64,000 nt of DNA, taken from Streptomyces kurssanovii (GTDB lineage: Bacteria > Actinomycetota > Actinomycetes > Streptomycetales > Streptomycetaceae). The notes below the pieces were generated by a model. That model did no database searches. It had not been told where the DNA came from and saw only the letters and a program-made list of their open reading frames with translations. The position numbers and the translations under genes were made by a program. Of this stretch, positions 53,135 to 61,025 are shown in pieces. The DNA is taken from positions 806,001 to 870,000 of the forward strand of contig NZ_BMTN01000001.1 in the NCBI RefSeq assembly GCF_014649695.1. The letters run 5' to 3'. Numbering within the stretch: the stretch's first letter is position 1; the number at the start of each line of letters is the position of its first letter.

Positions 53135-54172
53135 TCAGGCGGCCGCGGCGGTCAGGTCGCGGGAGGGCAGCCCGGCCAGCCGCGCGAGACGCCGCAGTGA
53201 GTCCAGCAGCGCCGCGCGGTCGTACGTACTGGTGGTGACCAGTACCTCGTCGGCCCCGCTCTCCTCGACCGCCGCCTCCAGGGCGTCCGCGACCTGGTCC
53301 TCGGTCCCCGCGATGTGGCCGCTCAGCCCCGACTCGTAGAGACCGCGCTCCTTGGCGGTCATCTCCAGCGCCTCGACCCGCTCGGGCGGCAGGAGCGGTG
53401 GGAACGTCCCACGAGTGCGGGAGTACGCCATCGACCAGGCCTCCGGCATCAGCAGCCGGCGCGCCTCCTCCTCGCTGCCCGCGACCGCCACCGTCCCCGC
53501 GACGACCACGTACGGCCGCTCCGCCCATACGGAGGGGCGGGAGTCCCGCCGGTAGCCCTCCACGGCCGTGAGCAGCCGGTCCCGGCCACGGAGGTCGCCG
53601 ATGACCAGCGGAAGGCCGGCACGTGCCGCGATCCCCGCGCCCTCACCGGTGGCGAGCACATGCGGAGGGACCCTGAGCCCCTCCGAGGGGCGGGCGTGGA
53701 CGTGTGGATGCGCCGTCCGGTCGCCGGTGAACCAGCCCAGCAGTTCCTCCAGCCGGGCCTCGAAGTCCTCCACGTCGTGCTTGTCCCGGCCGAGGGCCCG
53801 GCGGATACCGTCCGTGAAGCCGACGGACCGGCCGAGCCCCATGTCGACCCGGCCGGGGAAGAGCGACTCCAGCACGCCGAACTGCTCGGCCACGACCAGT
53901 GGTTGGTGGTTGGGCAGCATGACTCCGCCGGTGCCGACGCGGATCGAGGTGGTCGCGGCGGCGACCGCCGCCGCGAGCACCGTCGGTGCCGAACCCGCGA
54001 CGCCCGGGACACCGTGGTGTTCGGAGACCCAGAAGCGGTGGTAGCCGAGGGCCTCGGCCTGCCGGGCGAGGCTCACGGTGTCCCGCAGTGCGGCGGGGCC
54101 GTCGTGCCCCTCACGGGTGCGGGAACGGTCGAGTACCGACAGACGGACGGGGGACGCGGTCAGTGAGCTCAC
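53135..54172 (-). CDS. LLM-class flavin-dependent oxidoreductase (luciferase-like)
   Basis: A 345-residue bacterial-luciferase-fold monooxygenase of the MsnO8-type subgroup. LSVLDRSRTREG at the start, HRFWVSEHHGVPGVAGSAPT (~45), IRVGTGGVMLPNHQPLVVAE (~80), GRVDMGLGRSVGF (~110) and ATGEGAGIAARAGLPLVIG (~185) are family landmarks for FMN/F420 binding. FMN with a reductase encoded elsewhere is likelier for this subgroup. The GTG at 54172 is inferred from conserved sequence; no ribosome site is visible. AACGCGTTCA just upstream (54183-54192) is shared with the YndJ operators. Confidence 0.88.
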   Translation of the reverse strand: MSSLTASPVRLSVLDRSRTREGHDGPAALRDTVSLARQAEALGYHRFWVSEHHGVPGVAGSAPTVLAAAVAAATTSIRVGTGGVMLPNHQPLVVAEQFGVLESLFPGRVDMGLGRSVGFTDGIRRALGRDKHDVEDFEARLEELLGWFTGDRTAHPHVHARPSEGLRVPPHVLATGEGAGIAARAGLPLVIGDLRGRDRLLTAVEGYRRDSRPSVWAERPYVVVAGTVAVAGSEEEARRLLMPEAWSMAYSRTRGTFPPLLPPERVEALEMTAKERGLYESGLSGHIAGTEDQVADALEAAVEESGADEVLVTTSTYDRAALLDSLRRLARLAGLPSRDLTAAAA

Positions 54173-54351
54173 ATGACGGTTCAACGCGTTCACCGCGTGA
54201 GGATTCCCGATGTGCCGCCCCGGGTCACGTCCGCCCGGGCCACGTCCCGGTCCCGTCCCGGTCTCGTCCTCCCAGGTCCTGACCCGTCCTGCGGGGCCCG
54301 CCATGGCCCTGATCCGGCCCGATCCGGCGGTGAGGGCCTAGGGTGACCGGC

Positions 54352-54846
54352 GTGACACAGAGCAGCAGGCCGCTGGCCATATTCGACCTCGACGGAACGC
54401 TCTCCGACGCCGGGCACCGCCAGCATCTGCTGGAACGCAAGCCCCGCGCGTGGGACGCCTTCTTCGCCGCCGCCCCCGAGGACCCGCCGCTCGCCGAGGG
54501 CGTGGCGCTGTGCCTGAAGGCGGCGCAGGAGTGCGAGGTGCTGTACCTGACCGGCCGGCCGGAGCGCTGCAGGCAGGACACCGTGGACTGGCTCGCGGCA
54601 CAAGGGCTGCCGCAAGGGCGGATCTTCATGCGGCGCAACGACGACCGGCGGCCCGCGCGCAGGACCAAGCTCGAGATCCTGCGGCAGCTCTCCCGCGACC
54701 GGGAGCTCAGGATGCTGGTGGACGACGACGAGCTGGTCTGCCAGGACGCGGAGCGCGCCGGTTTCCGGGTCGTGCGGGCGGTCTGGGGAGCGGCGAGCAC
54801 GACGCCCGCCATGCACGAGGCCCAGGAGCGCGAGGGCCGCACCTGA
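54352..54846 (+). CDS. HAD-like phosphatase (polynucleotide kinase 3'-phosphatase type)
   Basis: A 164-residue HAD-fold protein. The nucleophile motif is LAIFDLDGTLSDAGHRQHLL (~9-28), motif 2 is LYLTGRPERCRQDTVDWLAA (~65-84), a Lys and acid pair appear in RRTKLEILRQL and MLVDDDELVCQDAERAGF (~125). The short cap and the TGRP motif resemble the C-terminal phosphatase of T4 polynucleotide kinase, but nucleotidase or other phosphatase roles are possible. TAGGGT (54339-54344) as a -10 places GTG 54352 at the transcription start, suggesting a leaderless mRNA; GTG 54343 is within that element. Confidence 0.85.
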   Translation: MTQSSRPLAIFDLDGTLSDAGHRQHLLERKPRAWDAFFAAAPEDPPLAEGVALCLKAAQECEVLYLTGRPERCRQDTVDWLAAQGLPQGRIFMRRNDDRRPARRTKLEILRQLSRDRELRMLVDDDELVCQDAERAGFRVVRAVWGAASTTPAMHEAQEREGRT

Positions 54847-54849
54847 GCC

Positions 54850-55015
54850 GGGCCGGCCAGTCCTACGCACGTGAGCCGGCCGGGCGAGGCCGCACCTGAG
54901 CGGGGCCGACCAGACGCACCCGAGCCGGGCCGGTCGGACGGACCTCAGCTCCGCCGATCCGGGCCGGCCGGTCGGACGCACCTCCGCCCGGCCGGGCGGG
55001 GCCGGGGCCGGAACG
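54850..55015. repeat. Degenerate GC-rich repeat patch
   Basis: Imperfect copies of GAGCCGGGCCGG(C/T)C(A/G)G, GGACGCACC and GGGCGAGGCCGCACCTGAG follow the HAD gene. The phrase GAGGCCGCACCTGAGC occurs at the gene end and again ~55 bases later, so part of the 3' end has been duplicated. No gene is encoded. Confidence 0.55.
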
Positions 55016-55020
55016 TGCCG

Positions 55021-55049
55021 CACGCCGCCCGGAGCGTGCGGGCGGCGTG
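55021..55049. terminator. Terminator hairpin between HAD and dodecin genes
   Basis: CACGCCGCCCG and CGGGCGGCGTG pair perfectly over 11 bases around a 7-base loop (GAGCGTG). The two flanking genes converge on it, so it probably works in both directions. The dodecin stop is 19 bases away. Confidence 0.75.
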
Positions 55050-55067
55050 TCGTTCGGTCGCGTGCGC

Positions 55068-55283
55068 TCAGTCGCCGTCCTCGAGACGGAAGCCGACCTT
55101 CAGACCGACCTGGTAGTGCTCGATCCGCCCCTCGACGATGTGCCCGCGGACCTGCGTCACCTCGAACCAGTCGAGGCCCCGCAGCGTCTGCGAGGCCCGG
55201 GAGACGCCGTTCTTGATGGCCTGGTCGACCCCGTCGGGCGAGGTGCCCACGATCTCGGTGACGCGGTAGGTGTGGTTCGACAT
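55068..55283 (-). CDS. Dodecin family flavin-binding protein
   Basis: A 71-residue dodecin, which forms hollow dodecamers storing FMN or riboflavin (and CoA in some actinobacteria). The whole family pattern is present: YRVTEIVGTSPDGVDQAIKN, then the flavin-stacking Trp in LDWFEVTQVRGHIVEG and the final strand HYQVGLKVGFRLED. AGGAG precedes the ATG at 55283. It follows the GntR gene on the same strand by 25 bases and may be co-transcribed. Confidence 0.95.
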   Translation of the reverse strand: MSNHTYRVTEIVGTSPDGVDQAIKNGVSRASQTLRGLDWFEVTQVRGHIVEGRIEHYQVGLKVGFRLEDGD

Positions 55284-55308
55284 GGGTGTCGTGCTCCTCT
55301 CGGTGCGT

Positions 55309-56097
55309 TCACTCCACCGTGCCCCACCAGTCGGCTTCCCGCGAGGCGTCGGGCGCGGGGCGGCCGTCCCCCGTGGGGCCGAGCGACAGCCGGGAGAGGA
55401 TGCGGTAGCGGTCGCCGCGGTAGAGGGAGCGCACGTACTCGACCGGGCGTCCGTCGGGGTCGGAGGTGACGCGGTCGAAGAGCAGCGCCGGCGACAGGAC
55501 GGGTACGCCCAGCAACTCCGCCTCTGCCTCGCTCAGCACGGTGGGCTCGATGGACTGCTCCGCCCGGGCGGCGACGATCCGACGCTCGGCCCGCAGGTAG
55601 CGGTAGAAGCCCGACTCCATCCGCCGCGGGGTGAGATCGGGGGCGAGCCCGGCCGGGATGTGCAGGTACTCCAGTCCGACGGGGCCGCCGTCGACCAGCC
55701 TCAGCCGGGCGACGTGGAAGATCTCCGCGGCGGGGGAGAGCCGCAGCCTGCGTCCGATACGGGCGCCCGCGGCGGTCCTGCGGAACTCCAGCACCCGGCT
55801 CGACCAGGTCCCCGGTGCGGGCGGGGCGGCGGTCGGAGCCGAGTCGCCCACCAGCTCCTGGGTGATCTTGGCCGGCGCGACGAACATCCCGCGGCCGTGC
55901 TCCCGTACGAGCGCCCCGGTGGCGACGAGTTCGTCGACGGCGGCGCGGAGAGTGGGGCGAGACACGTCGAGGGCGGCGCAGAGGGTGCGTTCGGAAGGGA
56001 TGGCGTCCCCGGGGCGCCGGTCGTCGACCAGGCCCAGCAGATAGGCCCGCACCCGCTCGCGTTTGAGCGCCGCCCTGGGCGCGCCCTCGTCCCTCAT
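55309..56097 (-). CDS. GntR/HutC-type regulator, DasR-like (copy 1)
   Basis: A 262-residue regulator. Winged helix at ~10-80 (RERVRAYLLGLVDDRRPGDA, IPSERTLCAALDVSRPTLRA, GRGMFVAPAKITQEL), then a UTRA effector domain (~90-245) with AEIFHVARLRLVDGGPVGLE and the DasR-type end VEYVRSLYRGDRYRILSRL. It is strongly similar along its length to the second copy at 57366-58196. DasR-family proteins sense phosphorylated aminosugars. GGAGGG lies before ATG 56097. The TPR gene is just upstream on the same strand. Confidence 0.92.
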   Translation of the reverse strand: MRDEGAPRAALKRERVRAYLLGLVDDRRPGDAIPSERTLCAALDVSRPTLRAAVDELVATGALVREHGRGMFVAPAKITQELVGDSAPTAAPPAPGTWSSRVLEFRRTAAGARIGRRLRLSPAAEIFHVARLRLVDGGPVGLEYLHIPAGLAPDLTPRRMESGFYRYLRAERRIVAARAEQSIEPTVLSEAEAELLGVPVLSPALLFDRVTSDPDGRPVEYVRSLYRGDRYRILSRLSLGPTGDGRPAPDASREADWWGTVE

Positions 56098-56159
56098 CGC
56101 CGTTCCCTCCCGAGCCCGCCCCGCCCCCGTGAGCGTGCTCGGCCGAGGATACGGCCCTT

Positions 56160-57176
56160 TCAGGCGGCGGCCAGCTCGGACCGGAAGGCTGCCACGGACT
56201 GTCGCGCCTGCCTCAGCCCGATCCGCTCGAACTCGCGGTCCAGCTCGGCGAGTTCCGCGAGCGTCGCGGCAGGCGCGCGGCCGCGGCGGGAGCGCGCCTT
56301 GGCAAGCCCCAGGCGGGCGAGCGCGGTGCCCCGTGCCTCGTTCATCCCACGGAACGCGCGCAGCGCAGACAGGTAGGCCGTGCACGCCTGCTCGTATCGG
56401 GCCGCCCGGAACAGCACGTTGCCGCGCATCTTGTGGTTGTAGGCCAGCGCGCCGGCGAGTTCCAGATCGCGGCATACGGCCTCCGCCTCGCTCAGCAGCG
56501 CCAGCGCCCGGTCGGTGTCGCCGCGCAGGGACAGTACGTCGGCCATGCCCCGCAGCGACCAGGCACGGCCCCGCGCGTCGTCGGCATCCGACGCGATCCG
56601 TACGCATTCGGTGAACAGCTCCAGAGCCTTGTGGTGGTCGCCGGTGTTCCGGTGCATCTGTGCGATGCCGGACATGGCCCAGACCATGTGGCGGGACTCG
56701 CCGTGGGCCCGCGCCTCGTGGAGGAGCCGTTCATGCAGGTCGGCGACCGCCGCGTAGTCACCCTGTATGCGTCCGGTCTCGGCGAGGCCGGCCAGGGCGT
56801 AGCCGTGGGCGAGCCGCTCGCCGCAGGCGTCGGCGAAGGCGACGGCCGCGGAGAGCAGCCGCCGGGCGAGCGGCAGGGTGCCGCACTGGCGGGCCAGGGT
56901 GCCGCCGCTCCAGAGAGCCCAGGCCATACCCGCCGCGTCGCCCGCCCGCCGGGCGCAGCGGTAACTGTCACGCCATGCCGTCCCTGCCTGAGCGGCCCGC
57001 CCCAGCCGACGGTTGGCCTCTGCGAGGGCGAGCGCGGCACGGGCCGCGTCGAGGTCGCTGCACGCGTCGCGCCGGGCGCGTTCCGCGGTGGCGAGGACCT
57101 CGTCGTACGAGGAGTTCACCGTGAGGGCCGAGCCCAGATCGCCCTGGTACTCGGGAGCGAATGCCTTGCCGTACAT
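56160..57176 (-). CDS. Tetratricopeptide-repeat protein
   Basis: A 338-residue all-helical protein made of about eight degenerate TPR units; clear ones are DAARAALALAEANRRLGRAA (~43), GMAWALWSGGTLARQCGTLP, HGYALAGLAETGRIQGDYAA (~135), HMVWAMSGIAQMHRNTGDHH (~170) and GRAWSLRGMADVLSLRGDTD. The N-terminus MYGKAFAPEYQGDLGSAL is not part of a repeat. No enzymatic or DNA-binding motif is seen, so a protein-interaction role is likely. AGGAGG precedes ATG 57176. It lies between two DasR-like regulators on the same strand, 62 bases from copy 1. Confidence 0.85.
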   Translation of the reverse strand: MYGKAFAPEYQGDLGSALTVNSSYDEVLATAERARRDACSDLDAARAALALAEANRRLGRAAQAGTAWRDSYRCARRAGDAAGMAWALWSGGTLARQCGTLPLARRLLSAAVAFADACGERLAHGYALAGLAETGRIQGDYAAVADLHERLLHEARAHGESRHMVWAMSGIAQMHRNTGDHHKALELFTECVRIASDADDARGRAWSLRGMADVLSLRGDTDRALALLSEAEAVCRDLELAGALAYNHKMRGNVLFRAARYEQACTAYLSALRAFRGMNEARGTALARLGLAKARSRRGRAPAATLAELAELDREFERIGLRQARQSVAAFRSELAAA

Positions 57177-57365
57177 GTCGAGGGGCCTCCTGACCGTGGG
57201 GGGTTCGATCAAGAAGCTATGGGGCGGGGGCTGTTCGGCGGATCAGTCTCCCTATGGGTTCCGCACTCGCCCCGAAGTGCTACTCGCGGGTCCCCTGTCA
57301 TCATCCAGATGTATGTCTGACCCGCCTGACCTGCATCGTTGTGGTCGTGGCGGCTGAGGGCCGGT

Positions 57366-58196
57366 TCAGTACGCGTCGCCGGTCGTCGATGACGTGATGA
57401 TGTCGTCGTGGGCGAAGTCGCCCGGGGGGATGCCGGGATGGTGGCCCGCCGGGCGGTCGTTGCGTGCGGCGGACGGGCCGAGCGCGAGGCGGGAGACGAT
57501 GCGGTAGCGGTCGCCGCGGTACACCGAGTGGACGTACTCGACGGGGCTGCCCGCGGTGTCCGTCGTCAGGCGTTCGACCAGCAGCGCGGGGGAGAGGACC
57601 GGCACGTCGAGCACCGCGGCCTCCGCCTCGTTGACGACGGTCGGCTCGATCGACTGGACGGCCTGGTCGACGTGCACCTGATGGTGCTCGCGCAGATGGT
57701 CGTAGAGGTCTCCGGCCTCGAGCTCCTGCGGGGTCAGGGAGGGCACGAGCCGGGCGGGGATGTGCAGGTGCTCGATCGCCATGGGGGCGCCGTCGACGAG
57801 TCGCAGGCGGGCGATGTAGACGAGTTCGGCGGCGGGGGAGATCCGCAGCTTGCGGCCGATCCGGGCGCCCGCGCTGATGGTGGCGAGCTCCAGGACACGG
57901 CTCGACCAGGCGCCCGCCGCGCGGGGGACGGCGAACGCCGCCTCGTCGGAGACGAGTTCCTGCGTGATCTTCGCCGGTGCGACGAACATCCCGCGGCCGT
58001 GTTCGCGCAGCAGCTGGCCGGTGGCGACGAGTTCGTCCACGGCGGCACGCAGGGTGGGGCGGGACACGCCGAGTTCCGCGCAAAGGGTCCGCTCGGAGGG
58101 GATGGCGTCGCCTGGCCGGCCGGCCTCGATCAGGCCGAGCAGGAACTCCCTGACCCGCTCGCGCTTCAGTACGGCGCCCGAAGAGCTGCTCTCCAT
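57366..58196 (-). CDS. GntR/HutC-type regulator, DasR-like (copy 2)
   Basis: A 276-residue regulator with winged helix (~10-78; LKRERVREFLLGLIEAGRPG, GVSRPTLRAAVDELVATGQL) and UTRA domain (~90-245; AELVYIARLRLVDGAPMAIE, HLHIPARLVPSL, PVEYVHSVYRGDRYRIVSRL). A 30-residue His/Pro/Asp-rich tail extends beyond the family end. It diverges from a solute-binding lipoprotein gene remnant, matching the dasR-dasA arrangement of Streptomyces, with TGGT/ACCA palindromes between. It probably represses the divergent, now wrecked, transport operon and perhaps the intact binding-protein gene at 61132. Confidence 0.92.
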   Translation of the reverse strand: MESSSSGAVLKRERVREFLLGLIEAGRPGDAIPSERTLCAELGVSRPTLRAAVDELVATGQLLREHGRGMFVAPAKITQELVSDEAAFAVPRAAGAWSSRVLELATISAGARIGRKLRISPAAELVYIARLRLVDGAPMAIEHLHIPARLVPSLTPQELEAGDLYDHLREHHQVHVDQAVQSIEPTVVNEAEAAVLDVPVLSPALLVERLTTDTAGSPVEYVHSVYRGDRYRIVSRLALGPSAARNDRPAGHHPGIPPGDFAHDDIITSSTTGDAY

Positions 58197-58230
58197 GGAC
58201 CCTGCCTCTCTGCTCCACATCGTCGCCAAC

Positions 58231-58260
58231 TGGTCAGATGGTAAACGATGCTGCTTACCA
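58231..58260. promoter_or_regulatory. Candidate DasR-like operator (regulator-proximal)
   Basis: TGGTCAGATGGTAAAC is followed by GATGCTGCTTACCAGTG. TGGTAA (58239-58244) and TTACCA (58255-58260) form an inverted repeat with ten bases between, and an extra TGGTCA precedes it. The elements sit 35-65 bases before the start of GntR copy 2, suited to autorepression. DasR-family sites are built on TGGT...ACCA half sites. Confidence 0.5.
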
Positions 58261-58370
58261 GTGATCTGGGCGGGCTGCTCGGGGTCGCTCGCTGAACGAG
58301 CCAGTGTTTTCAAAGCCCTTGACGTCAACATTGGTCCATGCCACCTTCTAGCCACGCCGTTGGCCAGTTT

Positions 58371-58380
58371 ACCAATTGGT
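58371..58380. promoter_or_regulatory. Candidate DasR-like operator before binding-protein remnant
   Basis: ACCAATTGGT is a perfect palindrome; with flanks it reads GTTTACCAATTGGTCAAC, symmetric at all but one base per arm. It lies 24 bases before the TTG start of the solute-binding remnant and would block its transcription. A further half site, TTGGTCCA, lies at 58331-58338 after a TTGACG -35-like hexamer. Confidence 0.5.
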
Positions 58381-58404
58381 CAACTCACCTCAGAGGTGGA
58401 TCAG

Positions 58405-58560
58405 TTGAAGATTCGCTCCATCGCCGCTGCCGCCGCCATCGCTCTCACCCTGCCGCTCGCAGCGTGCAACTCCACGTCCCGGCCGGATGCCGAATCGGCC
58501 GGAGGTACGGAGGAACTCACCGTCTGGATCATGAGGGACAGCGTCTCCGACGCCTATCTC
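58405..58560 (+). pseudogene. Solute-binding lipoprotein remnant (DasA-like N-terminus)
   Basis: TTG 58405 follows AGAGGTGG and starts LKIRSIAAAAAIALTLPLAA with a lipobox ending LAAC, then ELTVWIMRDSVSDAYL. This is the signal peptide and first strand of an ABC-type sugar-binding protein; the intact gene at 61132 has VDIWLMKDSVSDEFLERF at the same place. Right after AYL the sequence becomes that of a GH20 hexosaminidase. The rest of the binding protein (~370 residues) is gone, together with any permease genes that normally follow. Confidence 0.85.
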
Positions 58561-59507
58561 AGGCGAAGCTCACCGAGGTGGGCGGCCTGCCCCACGGCGG
58601 CGCCTACACCCGTGCGGAGCTCGCCGCCCTGGTCGCCCACGCCGCCGACCGCGGTGTCACCGTCGTGCCCGAGATCGAGATGCCGGGACACGTCCGCGCC
58701 GCGCTCGCCGCCTACCCGCACCTCGGCAACCGGCCGGGCCGCCGGCTGGACGTGTGGAGACAGTGAGGCGTGTGCGAGAACGTCCTCGGCGTGCACGACG
58801 AGGTCCTCGACTTCTGCCGCACCGTCCTGGACGACGTCATGGACGTCTTCCCCTCCCGGCACGTCCACATCGGTGGTGAGGAGTGCCCCACCACCGAATG
58901 GCACGCCTCGCCCGCGGCGCGACTGCGCGCCGAACAGGAGGGCATCGGCGGCCCCGAGGCGCTGCACGGCTGGTTCATGGGACGGATCGGCGCCCACCTG
59001 CACGAGCGGGGGAGGCAGCCGCTCGGCTGGACGGAGACCGGCGTCGACCTGCCGTCCTCGTTCACCGCCATGATGTGGCGCGACGAGGCCCACGCCTTGG
59101 CCGCCGCCCGCCGCGGCCAGCACGTGATCATGGCGCCCTACCGCTCCACCTACCTCGACTACCCGCAGTCGGACGACGCGGGCGAACCGCCCGGCCAGCC
59201 CGGCGCGGTCGTCGACCTTCGGGCCGTGTACGCGACGCGGCCGGCCCCCGTCCACTGGGAGGCGGAGGCCGCGGACCGTGTGCTCGGCACCCAGGCCCAG
59301 TTGTGGACCGAGTACGTGACCACGGCCGAGCACGCCGAGTACCTCGCCTTCCCCCGACTGTGCGCCCTCGCCGACACCGCCTGGAGCGGAGGCGGCGACT
59401 GGACGGGATTCAGCGCACGGCTGCACCACCACAGAGCCCGGCTCGGCGCCCTCGGCGTCCCGAGCCGACCCCCCACGACCACCCCTTCCGAGAGGAAAAC
59501 CAGGTGA
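58561..59507 (+). pseudogene. GH20 beta-N-acetylhexosaminidase remnant (DasD-like) with in-frame stop
   Basis: Sequence from KLTEVGGLPHGGAYTRAELA through ERGVTVVPEIEMPGH-like text (DRGVTVVPEIEMPGHVRAA) to HIGGEECPTTEWHASP and WTEYVTTAEHAEYLAFPRLC is the second half of a GH20 enzyme, the N-terminal ~200 residues missing. At 58764-58766 a TGA stands between VWRQ and GVCENVLGVHDEVL in the same frame, where TGG (Trp) is expected. The catalytic acidic pair reads GGEE where many relatives have GGDE. Truncation plus stop make it dead, though the 3' part could restart. Its stop overlaps the GTG of the GH16 gene. Confidence 0.85.
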
Positions 59508-60958
59508 CCAGCACCAGCATGAGCACAACAGCGCGTACCGGCCGGACCCGTACCCGCCCCGGCCTCCGGGCACGTGCCGCACTGGCCGCCGCCGTGGTGG
59601 CCGGCCTCGGCTGCGCCACCCTGTCCGCCCTGCCGGCCGCGGCCGCCGACGCCTCGGTGAGGGTCCAGTACCGCCAGAGTTCGAGCGGCAGCGACCAGGC
59701 GGAGCCGTGGTTCAAGGTCGTCAACTCAGGCAGCACCACGCTCTCCCTGGGCGAGGTCCGCATCCGCTACTACTTCAAGGCCGACGCCGGCGCCTCCTAC
59801 ACCTTCGCCTGCTCATGGGCGGTACGGGGCTGCGCCAACATCACCGGCACGTTCGGCACCCTCGCCGCCCCCACCGCCGACGCGGACCGCTACCTGGAGA
59901 TCGGGTTCCGGGCGGGCGCGGGCAGCCTCACGCCGGGGGCGGACACCGGTGACATGCAACTGCGCTTCCACCGCTCCGACTGGCGCCCCCTGAATCAGAA
60001 CGACGACTACTCCTTCGGTCCCGGCCGCACCTCGTACGGCGACTGGACCAAGGTCACGGCGAGCGTCGGCGGCCCGACGGTGTGGGGGACCGCCCCCGCC
60101 GGCAACGCCCCCACCGACCCGCCGGACCCCACCGACCCGCCGGAGGACGGCCCTGCCCTCTTCGACGACTTCGACTACACCTCGCACACCGACCCCGCCA
60201 TCGGCGCCCACGGCTGGAACGTCCGCTCCAACGCGGGCGGCCCCGGTGTGCCCGGCGCGACCTGGGCGCCCGAGAACGTCACCTTCGCCAAGGAGGGGAC
60301 GAACTCGATCATGAACCTGGAGACCTCCACCGCGGGCAGCGGGGCGACCACCGAGCACACCGAAATCCTCACCAAGGACATGAAGTTCAAGAACGGCACC
60401 TACGCCGCCCGGGTCCACTTCTCCGACGCCCCACGGTCCGGCCCGGACGGTGACCACCTCGTCCAGACGTTCTTCACCATCAACGACCTCAAGGCCCCGA
60501 TGGCGGACGACTACGCCGAGTACGACTTCGAGTACCTGCCCAACGGCGGCTGGGGCGAGCCCGCCAACATCCTGTACACCACCTCGTGGGAGACCTACCG
60601 GCCCGACCCGTGGGAGGCCGTCAACCAGCACTCCGAGGTCAGGGCGAGCTACGCCGGGTGGCACGACCTCGTCCTCACCATCGACGACAGCAGCATCGTC
60701 TACTACGTCGACGGCCAGGAGTTCGGCCGGCACGACGCCCGCTACCTCCCCGAGCGCACGATGAGCATCAACTTCAACCAGTGGCTGATCGACCTGGCGG
60801 GTCAGGGCAGCACCACGCCCCGCTCCTACGACCAGAAGGTCGACTACGTGCTCCACGTCAAGGACCAGGTCCTCACCCCCGCGCAGGCCGCCGCGAAGGT
60901 CGCCGCGTACCGGTCGGCGGGGGTCCGCTTCGAGGACACCGTTCCAGCCACCGGGTGA
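59504..60958 (+). CDS. Secreted GH16-like glycoside hydrolase with N-terminal CBM3
   Basis: A 484-residue exported protein. The signal peptide (~1-48) ends PAAAAD. A family 3 carbohydrate-binding module (~50-190) begins VRVQYRQSSSGSDQAEPWFK and includes LGEVRIRYYFKADAG and FGPGRTSYGDWTKV. A Pro/Asp linker (PTDPPDPTDPPED) leads to a concanavalin-like catalytic domain (~210-460) with the GH16-type acid motif EYDFEYLPNGGWG (E-x-D-x-E) near 345. CBM3 binds crystalline cellulose or chitin, so the target is a plant or fungal wall glucan. GTG 59504 follows GAGAGGA and overlaps the stop of the dead GH20 gene, so premature stops upstream may affect its translation. Confidence 0.87.
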   Translation: MTSTSMSTTARTGRTRTRPGLRARAALAAAVVAGLGCATLSALPAAAADASVRVQYRQSSSGSDQAEPWFKVVNSGSTTLSLGEVRIRYYFKADAGASYTFACSWAVRGCANITGTFGTLAAPTADADRYLEIGFRAGAGSLTPGADTGDMQLRFHRSDWRPLNQNDDYSFGPGRTSYGDWTKVTASVGGPTVWGTAPAGNAPTDPPDPTDPPEDGPALFDDFDYTSHTDPAIGAHGWNVRSNAGGPGVPGATWAPENVTFAKEGTNSIMNLETSTAGSGATTEHTEILTKDMKFKNGTYAARVHFSDAPRSGPDGDHLVQTFFTINDLKAPMADDYAEYDFEYLPNGGWGEPANILYTTSWETYRPDPWEAVNQHSEVRASYAGWHDLVLTIDDSSIVYYVDGQEFGRHDARYLPERTMSINFNQWLIDLAGQGSTTPRSYDQKVDYVLHVKDQVLTPAQAAAKVAAYRSAGVRFEDTVPATG

Positions 60959-61025
60959 AGACCTTGTGAGGGGCGGGTGCGGTTCCCGCGCCCGCCCCCT
61001 TCCGCCGCCCGGTGCGTTCCCGGAC

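Noticed and set aside
52718-53339. Several Gly/Arg-rich frames of 70-195 codons in the 52.7-53.3 kb region
   Set aside because: They track degenerate DNA repeats, have no ribosome sites and partly oppose the flavin monooxygenase gene.
58764-58766. TGA as a selenocysteine codon in the GH20 gene
   Set aside because: GH20 enzymes have no selenoprotein members known to me, no SECIS-like element is apparent, and the gene is already truncated by a deletion.
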